A stretch of 64,000 nucleotides of DNA from Amycolatopsis albispora (GCF_003312875.1 NZ_CP015163.1:6820001-6884000), one strand, 5' to 3'. Counted from the stretch's first letter, positions 11,553 through 20,922 are shown. Program-made: numbers and translations. The notes: a model not told the origin generated them from the letters alone.

Positions 11553-12398
11553 TCAGGCGCCCGCCATCGCGGTGACCCGGTCCTCGGTGCCGTTGAAGTA
11601 GTTCTGGTCGCCGGGCAGCGTTCCGGCGTCGGCGAACTGCCAGATGCTCTGGTGCGCCCAGCCCGCGGGCAGCGGGCCGATCTCCGGCGCGTAGCGGGCC
11701 AGCCAGAGCGGGTTCGCGCCGCCGAAGGCCGGGCTGTCGCCGGTGCACTTCCGCCACCAGCTGGTCGAGGTGTAGATGGCGGGCGCGCGGCCGGTGCGCC
11801 GGGCGTAGGTGTCGGAGAAGTCCTTGATCCACGCGACCATGCCGGCCGCGTCCCGGCCGTAGCACTTGTCGTCGCTGTACGGGTTGTACTCCACGTCCAG
11901 CGCGCCGGGCAGCGTCCGGCCGTCACCGGCCCAGCCGCCGCCGTTGTCCACGAAGTAGTTCGCCTGCTCGGCGCCGCCGGAGACGTCGGGGCGGGCGAAG
12001 TGGTAGGCACCGCGGACCAGACCGGCGCCGTGCGCGCCGTTGTACTGCTGGCCGAACTGCGGATTGGTGAAGCCGGTGCCTTCGGTGGCCTTGACGTAGA
12101 CGAACTTGGCACCGGCACCCGCGGCGGCGGGCCAGTCGACCGCGCCCTGGTGCCCGCTGACGTCGTGGCCGAGGGTCTGGCCCTCGGCGGCGTACCGGCC
12201 GTGGTCGGGCACGCCGTGCACACCTTCGACCGCCGCGATCTGGGAACCGGCGCGGTTGTCCTCGGCCAAGGAGTAGTTCGGGGGTCCGGGGGTCGTCCCC
12301 CGAGCGGACAGCGCTGAGTAGTCGGCGGTGGCGGGGACGGCGCTGAGCACTGTCAGCGCGAGCCCGGCGCTCACCGCGAGACACGGAAACGGGCGCAT
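11553..12398 (-). CDS. Secreted GH25 lysozyme, second copy
   Basis: 281 residues from ATG 12398 ('MRPFPCLAVSAG'), chosen because a signal peptide starts there; the frame remains open further upstream without a convincing start. The GH25 domain follows: 'LGHDVSGHQGAVDW' with catalytic Asp, 'GALDVEYNPY' with the DxE pair, and 'YTSTSWWRKC'. It is clearly homologous to the lysozyme just downstream but diverged, so the duplication is old. The mature N-terminus contains the peptide 'ARGTTPGPPN', which is encoded by a copy of the G-rich dispersed repeat at 12276-12310. This is an in-frame insertion in the linker before the catalytic domain. Confidence 0.9.
   Translation of the reverse strand: MRPFPCLAVSAGLALTVLSAVPATADYSALSARGTTPGPPNYSLAEDNRAGSQIAAVEGVHGVPDHGRYAAEGQTLGHDVSGHQGAVDWPAAAGAGAKFVYVKATEGTGFTNPQFGQQYNGAHGAGLVRGAYHFARPDVSGGAEQANYFVDNGGGWAGDGRTLPGALDVEYNPYSDDKCYGRDAAGMVAWIKDFSDTYARRTGRAPAIYTSTSWWRKCTGDSPAFGGANPLWLARYAPEIGPLPAGWAHQSIWQFADAGTLPGDQNYFNGTEDRVTAMAGA
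12276..12310. repeat. G-rich coding-region repeat, family 2, copy A
   Basis: 35 bases identical to 26518-26552 (opposite orientation); 27 of them are shared with 20982-21008. The core contains CGGGGG-TCGT-CCCCCG, a short hairpin. It lies inside the second GH25 gene and encodes 'SARGTTPGPPN' in frame. Confidence 0.85.
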
Positions 12399-12493
12399 CG
12401 CATCGCTCCTGCCGCGTAGGGGCTGATCATCCAGTCGACACGATGCCTCCATCGAGCCAACTTCGCGCGGCGAGCGTCCCGCTATCGAGTGAA

Positions 12494-13114
12494 TCAGCCC
12501 TGGTCAGCGGCTTCCTCGGCGAGCGCCTTGAGCAGGTGCTCGGCCGGCACGACGGCGGTCACCACGTCGTGCGGGTTGATCGCCACCGGGTGCCCGGCGA
12601 GCAGTTCGACCATGTCCCTGCCGAGCACCGCGCGGGCGTGCGGCCAGTCCTTCGGCACCAGGTTCTTCGCGGTGTAGGCGGGCACCAGCACCCGGCCGTC
12701 GGTGTTGTGGAAGCCGATCACCGTGCGCTGGACCGGCGACATGGCGTAGACGAACAACGTCGAGTCGAGAATGACCCGCGGCAGGTCGGCCGCCGGGCGG
12801 TGCTTGGTCCGGACCAGTTGCAGCAGCCGCTCGAGGTCGTTGCGCGGCTCGGGGAAGCCGAGCGCCTTCGGCGACGGGCGGTACCGGTCGTTGGGGTGGA
12901 AGTCCTCGACCACCTGGCCCGCGGTGTTCACCGGGTACGCGCCGACCACGGCCCACGACGGGACCGGGCCGTTCGGGTCGAAGGCCTCGTCGATCACGTA
13001 CAGCCAGCTGTCCGGATTGGCCCTCGCGTTCGCGCGCATCTCGTCGGTGATCTTCGGGACCGCCACCGGGCGGCCGTCGGCCGTGGCCCGGTCCGAGTCA
13101 TCGCGCTGCGCCAT
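12494..13114 (-). CDS. Type VII secretion system-associated protein (SseB-like)
   Basis: 206 residues from ATG 13114, which has an AAGGAA ribosome site 6-7 bases upstream. Conserved blocks 'ITDEMRANARANPDSWLYVID', 'VVGAYPVN..G.VV..F.PN..YRPSP.AL' and 'LERLLQLVRT' match, from memory, the actinobacterial family annotated as type VII secretion system-associated protein, related to the SseB N-terminal domain. No ESX ATPase or WXG100 gene is in this window, so the association is by family only. It is soluble, with no signal peptide or membrane helix. It is divergent from the sterol-carrier gene, sharing a 63-bp promoter region. Confidence 0.7.
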   Translation of the reverse strand: MAQRDDSDRATADGRPVAVPKITDEMRANARANPDSWLYVIDEAFDPNGPVPSWAVVGAYPVNTAGQVVEDFHPNDRYRPSPKALGFPEPRNDLERLLQLVRTKHRPAADLPRVILDSTLFVYAMSPVQRTVIGFHNTDGRVLVPAYTAKNLVPKDWPHARAVLGRDMVELLAGHPVAINPHDVVTAVVPAEHLLKALAEEAADQG

Positions 13115-13177
13115 GTCGTTCCTTCGAAATCCTGGGTTTTGGCAAGCCGCCTGGGCGCCCACTCTACTGTGGGAGGC

Positions 13178-13558
13178 ATGCCCGCTTCGCGTTCGGTCGA
13201 CCCCGCTGAGTTACGTGCCGCGGTCGGTGCGCTCACGCCGTGGCTGGCCGGGGACGGCCCGGAACCCGCGCGCCCCGAGCTGGCCAAGGCGGTCCGGCTG
13301 AGCCTGCGCACGCTGGCCGCCGACGCGCCGGGGCGGTCGGTGGAGGTGCGGGTGCCGCCGTTCGCCGCGGTGCAGTGCGTGGCGGGGCCCCGGCACACCC
13401 GCGGCACCCCGCCGAACGTGGTGGAGACCGATCCGCGCACCTGGCTGGAGCTGGCCACCGGGCGCCTCGACTGGGCGGCCGCGGTGGACGGCGGGCGGGT
13501 CAGCGCGTCGGGCAGCCGCGCCGACCTCGCCCGCTGGTTGCCGATCCTCCGGGTGTGA
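13178..13558 (+). CDS. Sterol carrier family protein (SCP-x/MaoC-like, Rv0807-type)
   Basis: 126 residues. The sequence 'RVPPFAAVQCVAGPRHTRGTPPNVVETDPRTWLELATGRLDWAAAV' matches the bacterial sterol-carrier-like family found immediately upstream of purF across actinobacteria. The family is thought to bind lipids, but no reaction is known. TACTGT (13165-13170) lies 7 bases before the ATG, and the GGGAGG between them is too close to serve as a ribosome site, so the mRNA is probably leaderless. It is convergent with the DUF574 methyltransferase, whose stop is 1 bp away. Confidence 0.75.
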   Translation: MPASRSVDPAELRAAVGALTPWLAGDGPEPARPELAKAVRLSLRTLAADAPGRSVEVRVPPFAAVQCVAGPRHTRGTPPNVVETDPRTWLELATGRLDWAAAVDGGRVSASGSRADLARWLPILRV

Positions 13559-14395
13559 CTACTTCTTGCGGCCGATGCCGCCCGCGATGCAGTGCTGGAC
13601 CTGGTTCAGCGGCTTGATCCGCGGGCCGTCCGGCCACCAGTCGGCGCAGCGGATCAGGCCCGGCGGCACCATCTCCAGGTCGCCGAACAGCTCCATCAGC
13701 TCGTCGTGCGTGCGGAACGTGCCCGAGCCCATCGGGCTGTGCACGAACACGTCCTCCATCTTCCTGGCGACCGCGCTGTGCTCGTTCTCCGGATCGAGGA
13801 AGTGGCTGATCACCACGTACGAACCCGGCGCCAGCGCGTCGATGTACTCGCGCATGATCCGGGCGGGCTCGTCCGGGTCACCGACGTGGTGGTGCAGGGT
13901 GCCCGCCTGCAGCAGCGCGACCGGCTGGCTGAAGTCGAGGTTCGCCCGCACGTCGGCGTTCTCCAGCACCTCCCGCGGCTTGAAGATGTCCGCCGAGGTC
14001 AGGTGGGTCAGGTCGTTCTCTTCCAGCAGCGCGCGCCCGTGCGCGAGTACCACCGGGTCGTTGTCCACGTAAACCACGGTCGACTCGGGCACCAGCCGCT
14101 GCACCACCTGGTGGGTGTTCTCCGCGGTGGGCAGGCCGGAGCCGAGGTCGAGGTACTGGGTGACGCCGGTCTGCGCGGCCAGGAACCGGCACGCCCTGAT
14201 CAGGAAGCCGCGGTTCTCGGTGGCCAGGTCCTGCGCCTCGGGGGCCTTCTTCTGCACCCCGCGGAGCACCTCGCGGTCGATCTCGTAGTTGTCCTTCCCG
14301 TTCAGGAAGGCGTCGTAGACCCGAGCGATGCTGGCCCGCGTGGGATCCACCCCCACCGGTACGCGTTCGGACGGTGCAGCGGTTCCGGCAGGCAT
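13559..14395 (-). CDS. SAM-dependent methyltransferase, DUF574 family
   Basis: 278 residues from ATG 14395 with an AGGAGG ribosome site 6 bases upstream; the frame is open further but that site decides the start. Hallmarks of the PF04672 family are present: 'ARVYDAFLNGKDNYEIDREV', the SAM-binding 'QYLDLGSGLPT', 'VVYVDNDPVVLAHGRALL' and 'GTLHHHVGD'. The substrate of this large actinomycete-specific family is unknown. Genes of this family often sit near DUF397 and DUF5753 regulators, as here: the Scr1-type regulator is divergent at 14553. Cytoplasmic. Function beyond methyl transfer is unassigned. Confidence 0.88.
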   Translation of the reverse strand: MPAGTAAPSERVPVGVDPTRASIARVYDAFLNGKDNYEIDREVLRGVQKKAPEAQDLATENRGFLIRACRFLAAQTGVTQYLDLGSGLPTAENTHQVVQRLVPESTVVYVDNDPVVLAHGRALLEENDLTHLTSADIFKPREVLENADVRANLDFSQPVALLQAGTLHHHVGDPDEPARIMREYIDALAPGSYVVISHFLDPENEHSAVARKMEDVFVHSPMGSGTFRTHDELMELFGDLEMVPPGLIRCADWWPDGPRIKPLNQVQHCIAGGIGRKK

Positions 14396-14476
14396 GGCGA
14401 ACCTCCTGGGATTGTGAACTGGGGCACGTTCCACGTAGCGTAGGGGGGTACGTCCAGCGGGTAAACGAGGGCGGGC

Positions 14477-14504
14477 TTGACAGTGCACAATGGGTATGTA
14501 CGTT
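14477..14504 (+). promoter_or_regulatory. Probable promoter of the Scr1-type regulator
   Basis: TTGACA at 14477-14482 and TACGTT at 14499-14504, 16 bases apart, upstream of the start at 14553. This is one of few places in the window with a consensus -35 hexamer. Confidence 0.5.
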
Positions 14505-14552
14505 GGGTGGTCGCCTCACTGCTGGTGTGAGTGAACAGGGAGCGGAGCGCAA

Positions 14553-15428
14553 GTGACCTCGATCGAGGGACCTGGTGGTGAGTCCTTCGGACCTACCGCG
14601 CGTCGCATGGTGCTCGGCACCCAGCTCCGCCGTCTCCGCGAGCGCGAGGGCGTGACGCGAGCCGAAGCCGGTTACAGCATCCGCGCCTCGGAATCGAAGA
14701 TCAGCCGCATGGAGCTGGGCCGCGTCGGCTTCAAGGAGCGCGACGTCGTCGACCTGCTCACCATGTACGGCGTCGACGACCCGAAGGAGCGCGAGGCCTT
14801 CGTCGAGCTGGTCAAGCAGTCCAACCAGCCGGGCTGGTGGAACCGCTACAACGACCTGATGCCCCGCTGGTTCGACGACTACGTCGGGCTGGAAGAGGCC
14901 GCGCAGCGCATCCAGACCTACGAGCTGCAGTTCGTGCCGGGGCTGCTCCAGACCGAGGACTACGCGCGGGCGATCGTCAGCCACGGCAGGCCCGAGTCGC
15001 GTGACGACGACGTGGAGCGCCGCGTGGCGATCCGCATGCGGCGGCAGAAGCTGCTCAACCGGCCGGAGGCGCCGCGGTTGTGGGCGGTGGTCGACGAGTC
15101 GGTGCTGCACCGCCCGATCGGCGGCCGGAAGGTGTTCAAGGAGCAGCTGGACAAGCTGCTCGAGATGACCACCATGTCGCACATCTCGCTGCAGGTGGTG
15201 CCGTACCGGCTGAGCGGGTATTCGGCCGAGGGCGCGTTCACCCTGTTGCGCTTCGCCGAGCCGGAACTGCCGAACATCGTTTACATCGAACACCTGGCCG
15301 GTGCGCTCTACCTGGAGAAACTGGCGGACTTCGAGTTGTACAGCCGCGCGCTGGACCGGCTCGCGGTGGACGCGGAAACGCCGGAACGCAGTCGTGCCAC
15401 CATCGCGAAGGCTCGTGCGGAACTCTGA
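14553..15428 (+). CDS. XRE-family regulator with DUF5753 domain (Scr1/WhiJ-like)
   Basis: 291 residues. N-terminal helix-turn-helix (about 22-77, 'LGTQLRRLREREGVTRAEAGYSIRASESKISRME') followed by the DUF5753 ligand or partner domain ('YELQFVPGLLQTEDYARAIV', 'LWAVVDESVLHRPIGG', 'ISLQVVPY'). Regulators of this type work with small DUF397 proteins, and a DUF397 gene lies 217 bp downstream on the same strand. In Streptomyces such pairs act in development (WhiJ/BldB-like), which is family knowledge. The gap between the two genes carries palindromes that may be the binding sites. Start GTG 14553 follows a GGGAGCGGAG ribosome site. Confidence 0.9.
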   Translation: MTSIEGPGGESFGPTARRMVLGTQLRRLREREGVTRAEAGYSIRASESKISRMELGRVGFKERDVVDLLTMYGVDDPKEREAFVELVKQSNQPGWWNRYNDLMPRWFDDYVGLEEAAQRIQTYELQFVPGLLQTEDYARAIVSHGRPESRDDDVERRVAIRMRRQKLLNRPEAPRLWAVVDESVLHRPIGGRKVFKEQLDKLLEMTTMSHISLQVVPYRLSGYSAEGAFTLLRFAEPELPNIVYIEHLAGALYLEKLADFELYSRALDRLAVDAETPERSRATIAKARAEL

Positions 15429-15536
15429 AACTCACTGTTCGTAATCCCTGACCGGTCCCGTTCAGGGTGAGTTCACACCTTCGTGGGAAGTTGGCAGAAG
15501 GTGTCCTCACGCTGTGAGAACAGGTGCAGGATTTTC

Positions 15537-15606
15537 TGCACGTGCATCCTCATCTGCGGAACCGCGTGCTAAAGTCATCGGCACAAGTCAAATGCACGTG
15601 CATTTG
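15537..15606. promoter_or_regulatory. Candidate operator: perfect 18-bp palindrome plus repeated 10-mer
   Basis: CAAATGCACGTGCATTTG (15589-15606) is a perfect palindrome, AT-rich for this genome, 40 bp before the DUF397 start. Its centre TGCACGTGCA recurs at 15537-15546, 56 bp upstream. The arrangement suggests a dimeric regulator site, most simply for the Scr1-type regulator encoded just upstream. Binding is inferred. Confidence 0.6.
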
Positions 15607-15645
15607 CACCCGCTGAACATCTAAGCCGGGAAGGTGGGGATCGCG

Positions 15646-15882
15646 GTGCCGCGGATCTCGAACGGTATGCCTGCCGACCTGCTCGACGGCGCCCAGTGGC
15701 GCAAGAGCTCCCGCAGCGGTGCCCTGGGCAACTGCGTGGAGGTCGCCCCGCTGGCCACCGGGGAGGTCGCCGTCCGCAACTCCCGCTTCCCCGGCGGCCC
15801 CGCCCTGGTCTACACCCGGGCCGAGATGGCCGCCTTCCTGGCCGGAGCCAAGGACGGAGAGTTCGACGATGTCCTCAGCTGA
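15646..15882 (+). CDS. DUF397 domain protein
   Basis: About 78 residues. 'QWRKSSRSGALGNCVEVAPL' and 'VAVRNSRFPGG.ALVYTRAEMAAFLAGAKDGEFD' are the diagnostic DUF397 blocks, covering nearly the whole protein. DUF397 proteins act as small partners of DUF5753 XRE regulators. Starts at GTG 15634, GTG 15646 or ATG 15667 are all possible; 15646 is chosen for its distance from GGGAAGG. Its 3' end overlaps the next gene by 14 bases, so the two are translationally coupled. Confidence 0.85.
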   Translation: MPRISNGMPADLLDGAQWRKSSRSGALGNCVEVAPLATGEVAVRNSRFPGGPALVYTRAEMAAFLAGAKDGEFDDVLS

Positions 15883-16291
15883 GCTGGCGGAAGCCGCCCC
15901 GGCGTCCTCGGTCAGTGGTTCTGGCGCTGACACGCTCAGTGACACCGAGACCGGCCTGCGGCGACTGATCGAGCGCGGTTTCCAGTTCGTGCACCCGCGC
16001 AGCCCCGACGGTGAGGTGCTGGCCGTGGTCGGCATCCGCGCGCACGAGGACGTCATCGACGTGGTCCGGCTGCACGCCGAGGACGACGTGATCGCCACCC
16101 GCATGCCCGGCGGTGAACCGGACATCCTGGCCCCGCGCACCACGCTGTGGCAGGTCAGCGGTTCCGTGCTGACCGTGATCGACCAGCTGCTCGCCCTGCC
16201 CGAGCGACCCGCCGAAGCCGAGTCCGGCAGCAAGGGCTGCTGGGTCCCGGGCCGCGCCGGCGTGGCCAAGTGGCTCCCCGCGACCGCCTGA
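15869..16291 (+). CDS. Hypothetical protein coupled to DUF397 gene
   Basis: 140 residues, starting ATG 15869 inside the end of the DUF397 gene. The first 30 residues are Ser/Ala-rich and disordered; the rest appears to be a compact alpha/beta domain ('LIERGFQFVHPRSPDGEVLAVVGIR'). The frame is supported by strong GC3 bias, the overlap with the gene before it and a terminator just after its stop. I do not recognise the family. The operon suggests a link to the Scr1/DUF397 regulatory pair or to its target pathway. Confidence 0.7.
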   Translation: MSSAELAEAAPASSVSGSGADTLSDTETGLRRLIERGFQFVHPRSPDGEVLAVVGIRAHEDVIDVVRLHAEDDVIATRMPGGEPDILAPRTTLWQVSGSVLTVIDQLLALPERPAEAESGSKGCWVPGRAGVAKWLPATA

Positions 16292-16310
16292 ATCCCGAAC
16301 TGTTCCGAAC

Positions 16311-16340
16311 GCCCCGGCTGACCTGGTCACCCGGGGCTTT
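16311..16340 (+). terminator. Intrinsic terminator
   Basis: GCCCCGG (16311-16317) pairs with CCGGGGC (16331-16337), and TGACC/GGTCA pair inside it, giving a stem of about 12 bp with a very tight loop; TTTCGT follows. It separates the DUF397 operon from purF. Confidence 0.75.
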
Positions 16341-16444
16341 CGTGTGCGGACACCCCGCGTTGTGATGCCGCGCGCAGCCCGGCGGATCCGGCGGATCAGC
16401 GTTTACACTGGCCGTGCCCGACCACTTCTCCAGGGAGCTCCTCG

Positions 16445-17983
16445 GTGGTATCCGACCAGTCGTCTGCTGGACCTGCCGTAACCGATCAGCCCGATCCCGA
16501 ACCTCGCGAAGAATGCGGTGTGTTCGGCGTCTGGGCGCCCGGCGAGGAGGTCGCGAAGCTCGCCTACTACGGGCTCTACGCGCTCCAGCACCGCGGCCAG
16601 GAAGCCGCGGGCATCTCCGTCTCCGACGGCAGCCAGATCGTCGTCTTCAAGGACCTCGGCCTGGTCAGCCAGGTGTTCGACGAGCAGGTGCTGTCCTCGC
16701 TGCAGGGCCACATCGCGGTCGGCCACTGCCGGTACTCGACCACCGGCTCGACCATCTGGGAGAACGCGCAGCCGATCTTCCGCACCACCGACACCGGCAG
16801 CGGGCTTTCCTTCGCCCACAACGGGAACCTGGTCAACACCGCCGAGCTGCGCGAGCGCACGCTGGCCGCCGGGCTCAAGCCGCACGCCGGGCTGACCGGC
16901 TCCTCCAGCGACTCGGACCTGGTCTGCGGGCTGCTCGCCTCGACCGCCGCCGACCGCGGCATCGAAGCCGCCGCGCTGGAGCTGCTGCCCACCCTGCGTG
17001 GCGCGTTCTGCCTGGTCTTCGCGGACGAGTCCACGCTCTATGCCGCCCGTGACCCGCACGGCGTGCGCCCGCTGGTGCTCGGCAGGCTCGAACGCGGCTG
17101 GGTGGTCGCCAGCGAGACGGCGGCGCTGGACATCGTCGGCGCTTCGTTCGTGCGCGAGGTCGAGCCGGGCGAGCTGATCGCCATCGACGCCGAGGGCCTG
17201 CGGTCCTCGCGGTTCGCCAACCCGGAGCCCAAGGGCTGCGTGTTCGAGTACGTGTACCTGGCCCGCCCGGACACCTCGATCGCCGGGCGCAGCGTGCACG
17301 CCACCCGCGTCGACATCGGCAAGCGGCTGGCCAAGGAGCACCCGGCCGACGCCGACCTGGTCATCCCGGTGCCGGAGTCGGGCACACCGGCCGCCATCGG
17401 GTACGCGCAGGCCAGCGGCATCCCGTACGGCTCCGGCCTGGTCAAGAACGCCTACGTGGGCCGGACCTTCATCCAGCCCTCGCAGACCATCCGCCAGCTG
17501 GGCATCCGGCTGAAGCTGAACCCGCTGCGCGACGTCATCCGCGGCAAGCGGCTGGTGGTGGTCGACGACTCGATCGTGCGCGGCAACACCCAGCGCGCGC
17601 TGGTGCGCATGCTGCGTGAGGCCGGTGCGCTGGAGGTGCACGTCCGGATCGCGTCGCCGCCGGTGCGCTGGCCGTGCTTCTACGGCATCGACTTCGCCTC
17701 GCGCGCCGAGCTGATCGCCAACGGGGTCGACGCCGACGGCGTGCGCCGGTCCATCGGCGCCGACTCGCTCGGTTACGTTTCGCTCGAAGGGCTGATCGCG
17801 GCCTCCGAGCAGCCGAAGTCGCGCCTGTGCTCGGCCTGCTTCGACGGGGAGTACCCGATCGCGCTGCCGGATGACGCGCTGATCGGCAAGCATCTGCTGG
17901 AAAGCCTGGATGCCGCGGACGGTGCCGCCAAACCCGTCACTCCTGCGGGGTACGGTGCCGAAGACGCCGTCCGGCGTCCCTAG
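16445..17983 (+). CDS. purF: Amidophosphoribosyltransferase PurF
   Basis: First committed step of purine synthesis: PRPP plus glutamine to phosphoribosylamine. 512 residues. The N-terminal nucleophile Cys appears in 'REECGVFGVW' after a propeptide of about 23 residues that would be removed. The glutaminase domain shows 'YALQHRGQEAAGI' and 'GHCRYSTTG'; the PRPP site is 'LVVVDDSIVRGNT'. Cys residues in 'GCVFEY', 'PCFYGID' and 'LCSACFDGEYP' match the four 4Fe-4S ligands of the B. subtilis-type enzyme. The start is GTG 16445. A TACACT -10 box lies at 16396-16401. purM follows 44 bp downstream, so the two probably form an operon. Confidence 0.97.
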   Translation: MVSDQSSAGPAVTDQPDPEPREECGVFGVWAPGEEVAKLAYYGLYALQHRGQEAAGISVSDGSQIVVFKDLGLVSQVFDEQVLSSLQGHIAVGHCRYSTTGSTIWENAQPIFRTTDTGSGLSFAHNGNLVNTAELRERTLAAGLKPHAGLTGSSSDSDLVCGLLASTAADRGIEAAALELLPTLRGAFCLVFADESTLYAARDPHGVRPLVLGRLERGWVVASETAALDIVGASFVREVEPGELIAIDAEGLRSSRFANPEPKGCVFEYVYLARPDTSIAGRSVHATRVDIGKRLAKEHPADADLVIPVPESGTPAAIGYAQASGIPYGSGLVKNAYVGRTFIQPSQTIRQLGIRLKLNPLRDVIRGKRLVVVDDSIVRGNTQRALVRMLREAGALEVHVRIASPPVRWPCFYGIDFASRAELIANGVDADGVRRSIGADSLGYVSLEGLIAASEQPKSRLCSACFDGEYPIALPDDALIGKHLLESLDAADGAAKPVTPAGYGAEDAVRRP

Positions 17984-18027
17984 TGCCACCCACTAGTCGT
18001 TTCTCCCCAAGGACGGAGACCGCTTTC

Positions 18028-19078
<1,051 letters not shown>

Positions 19079-19098
<20 letters not shown>

Positions 19099-19516
19099 CC
19101 TCCGCGTCGGTACCCGGTTCGTGATCCCGGCCGGGGAGCTGGCCGAGCGGTTCTCGCGCTCGTCGGGGCCCGGCGGGCAGGGCGTCAACACCACCGACTC
19201 GCGCGTGGAGCTTTCGTTCGACGTGGCGCGGTCGCCCTCGATCCCGGAGTCGTTGCGGCCGCGGCTGCTGGAGCGGCTCGCCGGGCGGCTGGTGGACGGC
19301 GTGCTGACGATCGCGGCCAGCGAGCACCGCGCGCAGCTGGCGAACCGTGAGGCCGCGCGGGCGCGGCTGGCGGCGACGCTTTCGGACGCCGCCGCCCCGC
19401 CACCTCCGCCGCGACGCCCGACCAAGCCGACGCGTGGCTCGAAGGAACGCCGGATCGCCGCGAAGAAACGGCGGTCGGACGTCAAGAAGTCGCGGCGTTC
19501 CCGCTACGACGACTGA
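19079..19516 (+). CDS. arfB: Alternative ribosome-rescue factor B (peptidyl-tRNA hydrolase)
   Basis: 145 residues. Contains the catalytic GGQ in 'RSSGPGGQGVNTTDSRVEL' and a Lys/Arg-rich C-terminal tail ('SKERRIAAKKRRSDVKKSRR') that in the family enters the empty mRNA channel of stalled ribosomes. It releases peptides from nonstop complexes. Its start lies within the end of purM (20-base overlap), and its 3' end overlaps the convergent vanZ-like gene by 13 bases. The order purM-arfB is seen in other actinomycetes, as far as I recall. Confidence 0.92.
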
Positions 19517-20112
19517 CGCCCGCTCACCACCGGCAGCTGGCTTCCGGTGCGCTCGCCGAGCTCGCGCCGCAGCTGCCGCGGGATCACCGGCGGCCGCGGC
19601 CACCAGTTCCGGGTCAGCGCCGCGCCGATGGTCGCGCCCGCGGTGTTCAGCAGCACGTCGTCGGCCGAGGTGACCCGGCCGGACTGGATGACGAACTGCA
19701 TGGTCTCCACCAGCAGCGAAACGCTCAACGCGGCCACGGCGACCCTCGGCACCGTGCGCAGCGCGTCCACCCGCAACGGCAGCAGCGCGCCGAGTGGCAG
19801 CAACAGCACCAGGTTCCCGGCGAGCTGCCAGTACGACCCGTGCCCGGACAGCGCGAGGTCGAGGTCCGCGCCCGGCGCCAGGTGCAGTGCGCTCCCGCTC
19901 GCGCCGGGGATCGGCATCGCCACGAGGACAAAGGCGAGCGTGGCGATCAGCGTGATGGCCGCGTCCGCGCCCGCGGTGAGCACCGCGAAGCGCACCGGTC
20001 TTCTTCGGCGATGCCGGTGGGTCGCGAGCACGAACCAGCCGGCGGCGGCGAAGGGCAGGGCCATGAAAGCGAGCGTGATCAGGATGCCGAAATCTCGCAG
20101 CAGCGCATCCAC
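19504..20112 (-). CDS. VanZ family membrane protein
   Basis: 202 residues with about five transmembrane helices and the VanZ signatures 'GNLVLLLPLGALLPL' and 'SLLVETMQFVIQSGRVTSADDVLLNTAGATIG'. VanZ-like proteins include a low-level teicoplanin-resistance factor, but most members have no proven role. There are no vanHAX genes nearby, so this is not evidence of glycopeptide resistance. It is convergent with arfB, overlapping by 13 bp. The C-terminal 35 residues are hydrophilic and basic. Confidence 0.85.
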   Translation of the reverse strand: MDALLRDFGILITLAFMALPFAAAGWFVLATHRHRRRRPVRFAVLTAGADAAITLIATLAFVLVAMPIPGASGSALHLAPGADLDLALSGHGSYWQLAGNLVLLLPLGALLPLRVDALRTVPRVAVAALSVSLLVETMQFVIQSGRVTSADDVLLNTAGATIGAALTRNWWPRPPVIPRQLRRELGERTGSQLPVVSGRQSS

Positions 20113-20232
20113 GCGTTCCCCTTTCCCGAACGCATCAAGGCAAATGCGGGTGGCAAGATCACCATCGCATTCGGCGTTCGGATCGGCACGCCAAGGAACC
20201 CGCCCGAATAGGTGATCTTGATCAGCTCGTGG

Positions 20233-20922
20233 TTATTCGGCGGTCCAGTGGTATTGCCGTTCCGGCCGTCCGGTGCCGCCGTACCGCAGCCGGACTTCGG
20301 CTTTTCCGGTATCCGCGAAATACTCCAGATAACGCCGCGCGCTGGGCCGGGAAAGCTCCGTGGCCTGCGCGCATTCGGTGGCGGACAACCCGTCCGGGCG
20401 GGCCCGCAGCGCCTGTTCCACCAACTCGGCGGTCTGCTGCGTGAGCCCTTTCGGCAATACGCCGGCGCCACGCGGACGTGCGGCGAACACGTCGTCCACG
20501 TCCTCCTGGTTCGACACTTCGCGCCGTTCCGACAGGCGCGCGAGTTTTGCCTGCAATGCGGCGAAATGCAGCAGCTGGTCACGCAGCGCCGCCGCCGAGA
20601 ACGGTTTGATCAGGTAGTGCAGCACCCCGCCGCGCATCGCGTTCCGCACCGTGTCCACGTCACGCGCGGCGCTGATGATCACCACATCGGTGTCCACTGT
20701 GGAGGGATCGGCGCGCAGCGCGCGCAACACCGCGATGCCGTCCATGTCCGGCAGGTAGATGTCCAGCAGCACCAGGTCGGGGCGCAGGTCCCGGACCGCG
20801 CGCAGGGCGTCCGCGCCGGTGTGCGCCACCCCCACCACGCTGAACCCGGTCACCCGTTCGACGTATCCACTGTGGACTTTCGCGACCATGAAGTCGTCGT
20901 CCACCACCAGTACCCGGATCAT
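20233..20922 (-). CDS. Response regulator, CitB/DcuR type
   Basis: 229 residues. Receiver domain 1-120 with acidic pocket ('VVDDDF'), phospho-acceptor Asp in 'LVLLDIYLPDMDG', Ser in 'IISAARD' and Lys in 'LIKPF'. The C-terminal DNA-binding part ('GLSATECAQATELSRPSARRYLEYF') is the winged HTH seen in CitB/DcuR regulators. Its ATG overlaps the kinase stop as ATGA, so the pair is coupled. It lies beside and divergent from tctCBA, so its likely target is that tricarboxylate transporter operon, by analogy with citrate and dicarboxylate sensing systems. Confidence 0.92.
   Translation of the reverse strand: MIRVLVVDDDFMVAKVHSGYVERVTGFSVVGVAHTGADALRAVRDLRPDLVLLDIYLPDMDGIAVLRALRADPSTVDTDVVIISAARDVDTVRNAMRGGVLHYLIKPFSAAALRDQLLHFAALQAKLARLSERREVSNQEDVDDVFAARPRGAGVLPKGLTQQTAELVEQALRARPDGLSATECAQATELSRPSARRYLEYFADTGKAEVRLRYGGTGRPERQYHWTAE

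Noticed and set aside
10486..12398. GH25 lysozymes as part of a prophage
   Set aside because: No holin, tail, capsid, integrase or attachment sites nearby; both have Sec signal peptides.
19504..20112. VanZ-like gene as evidence of glycopeptide resistance
   Set aside because: VanZ-like proteins are widespread and no van ligase, dehydrogenase or dipeptidase genes are present.
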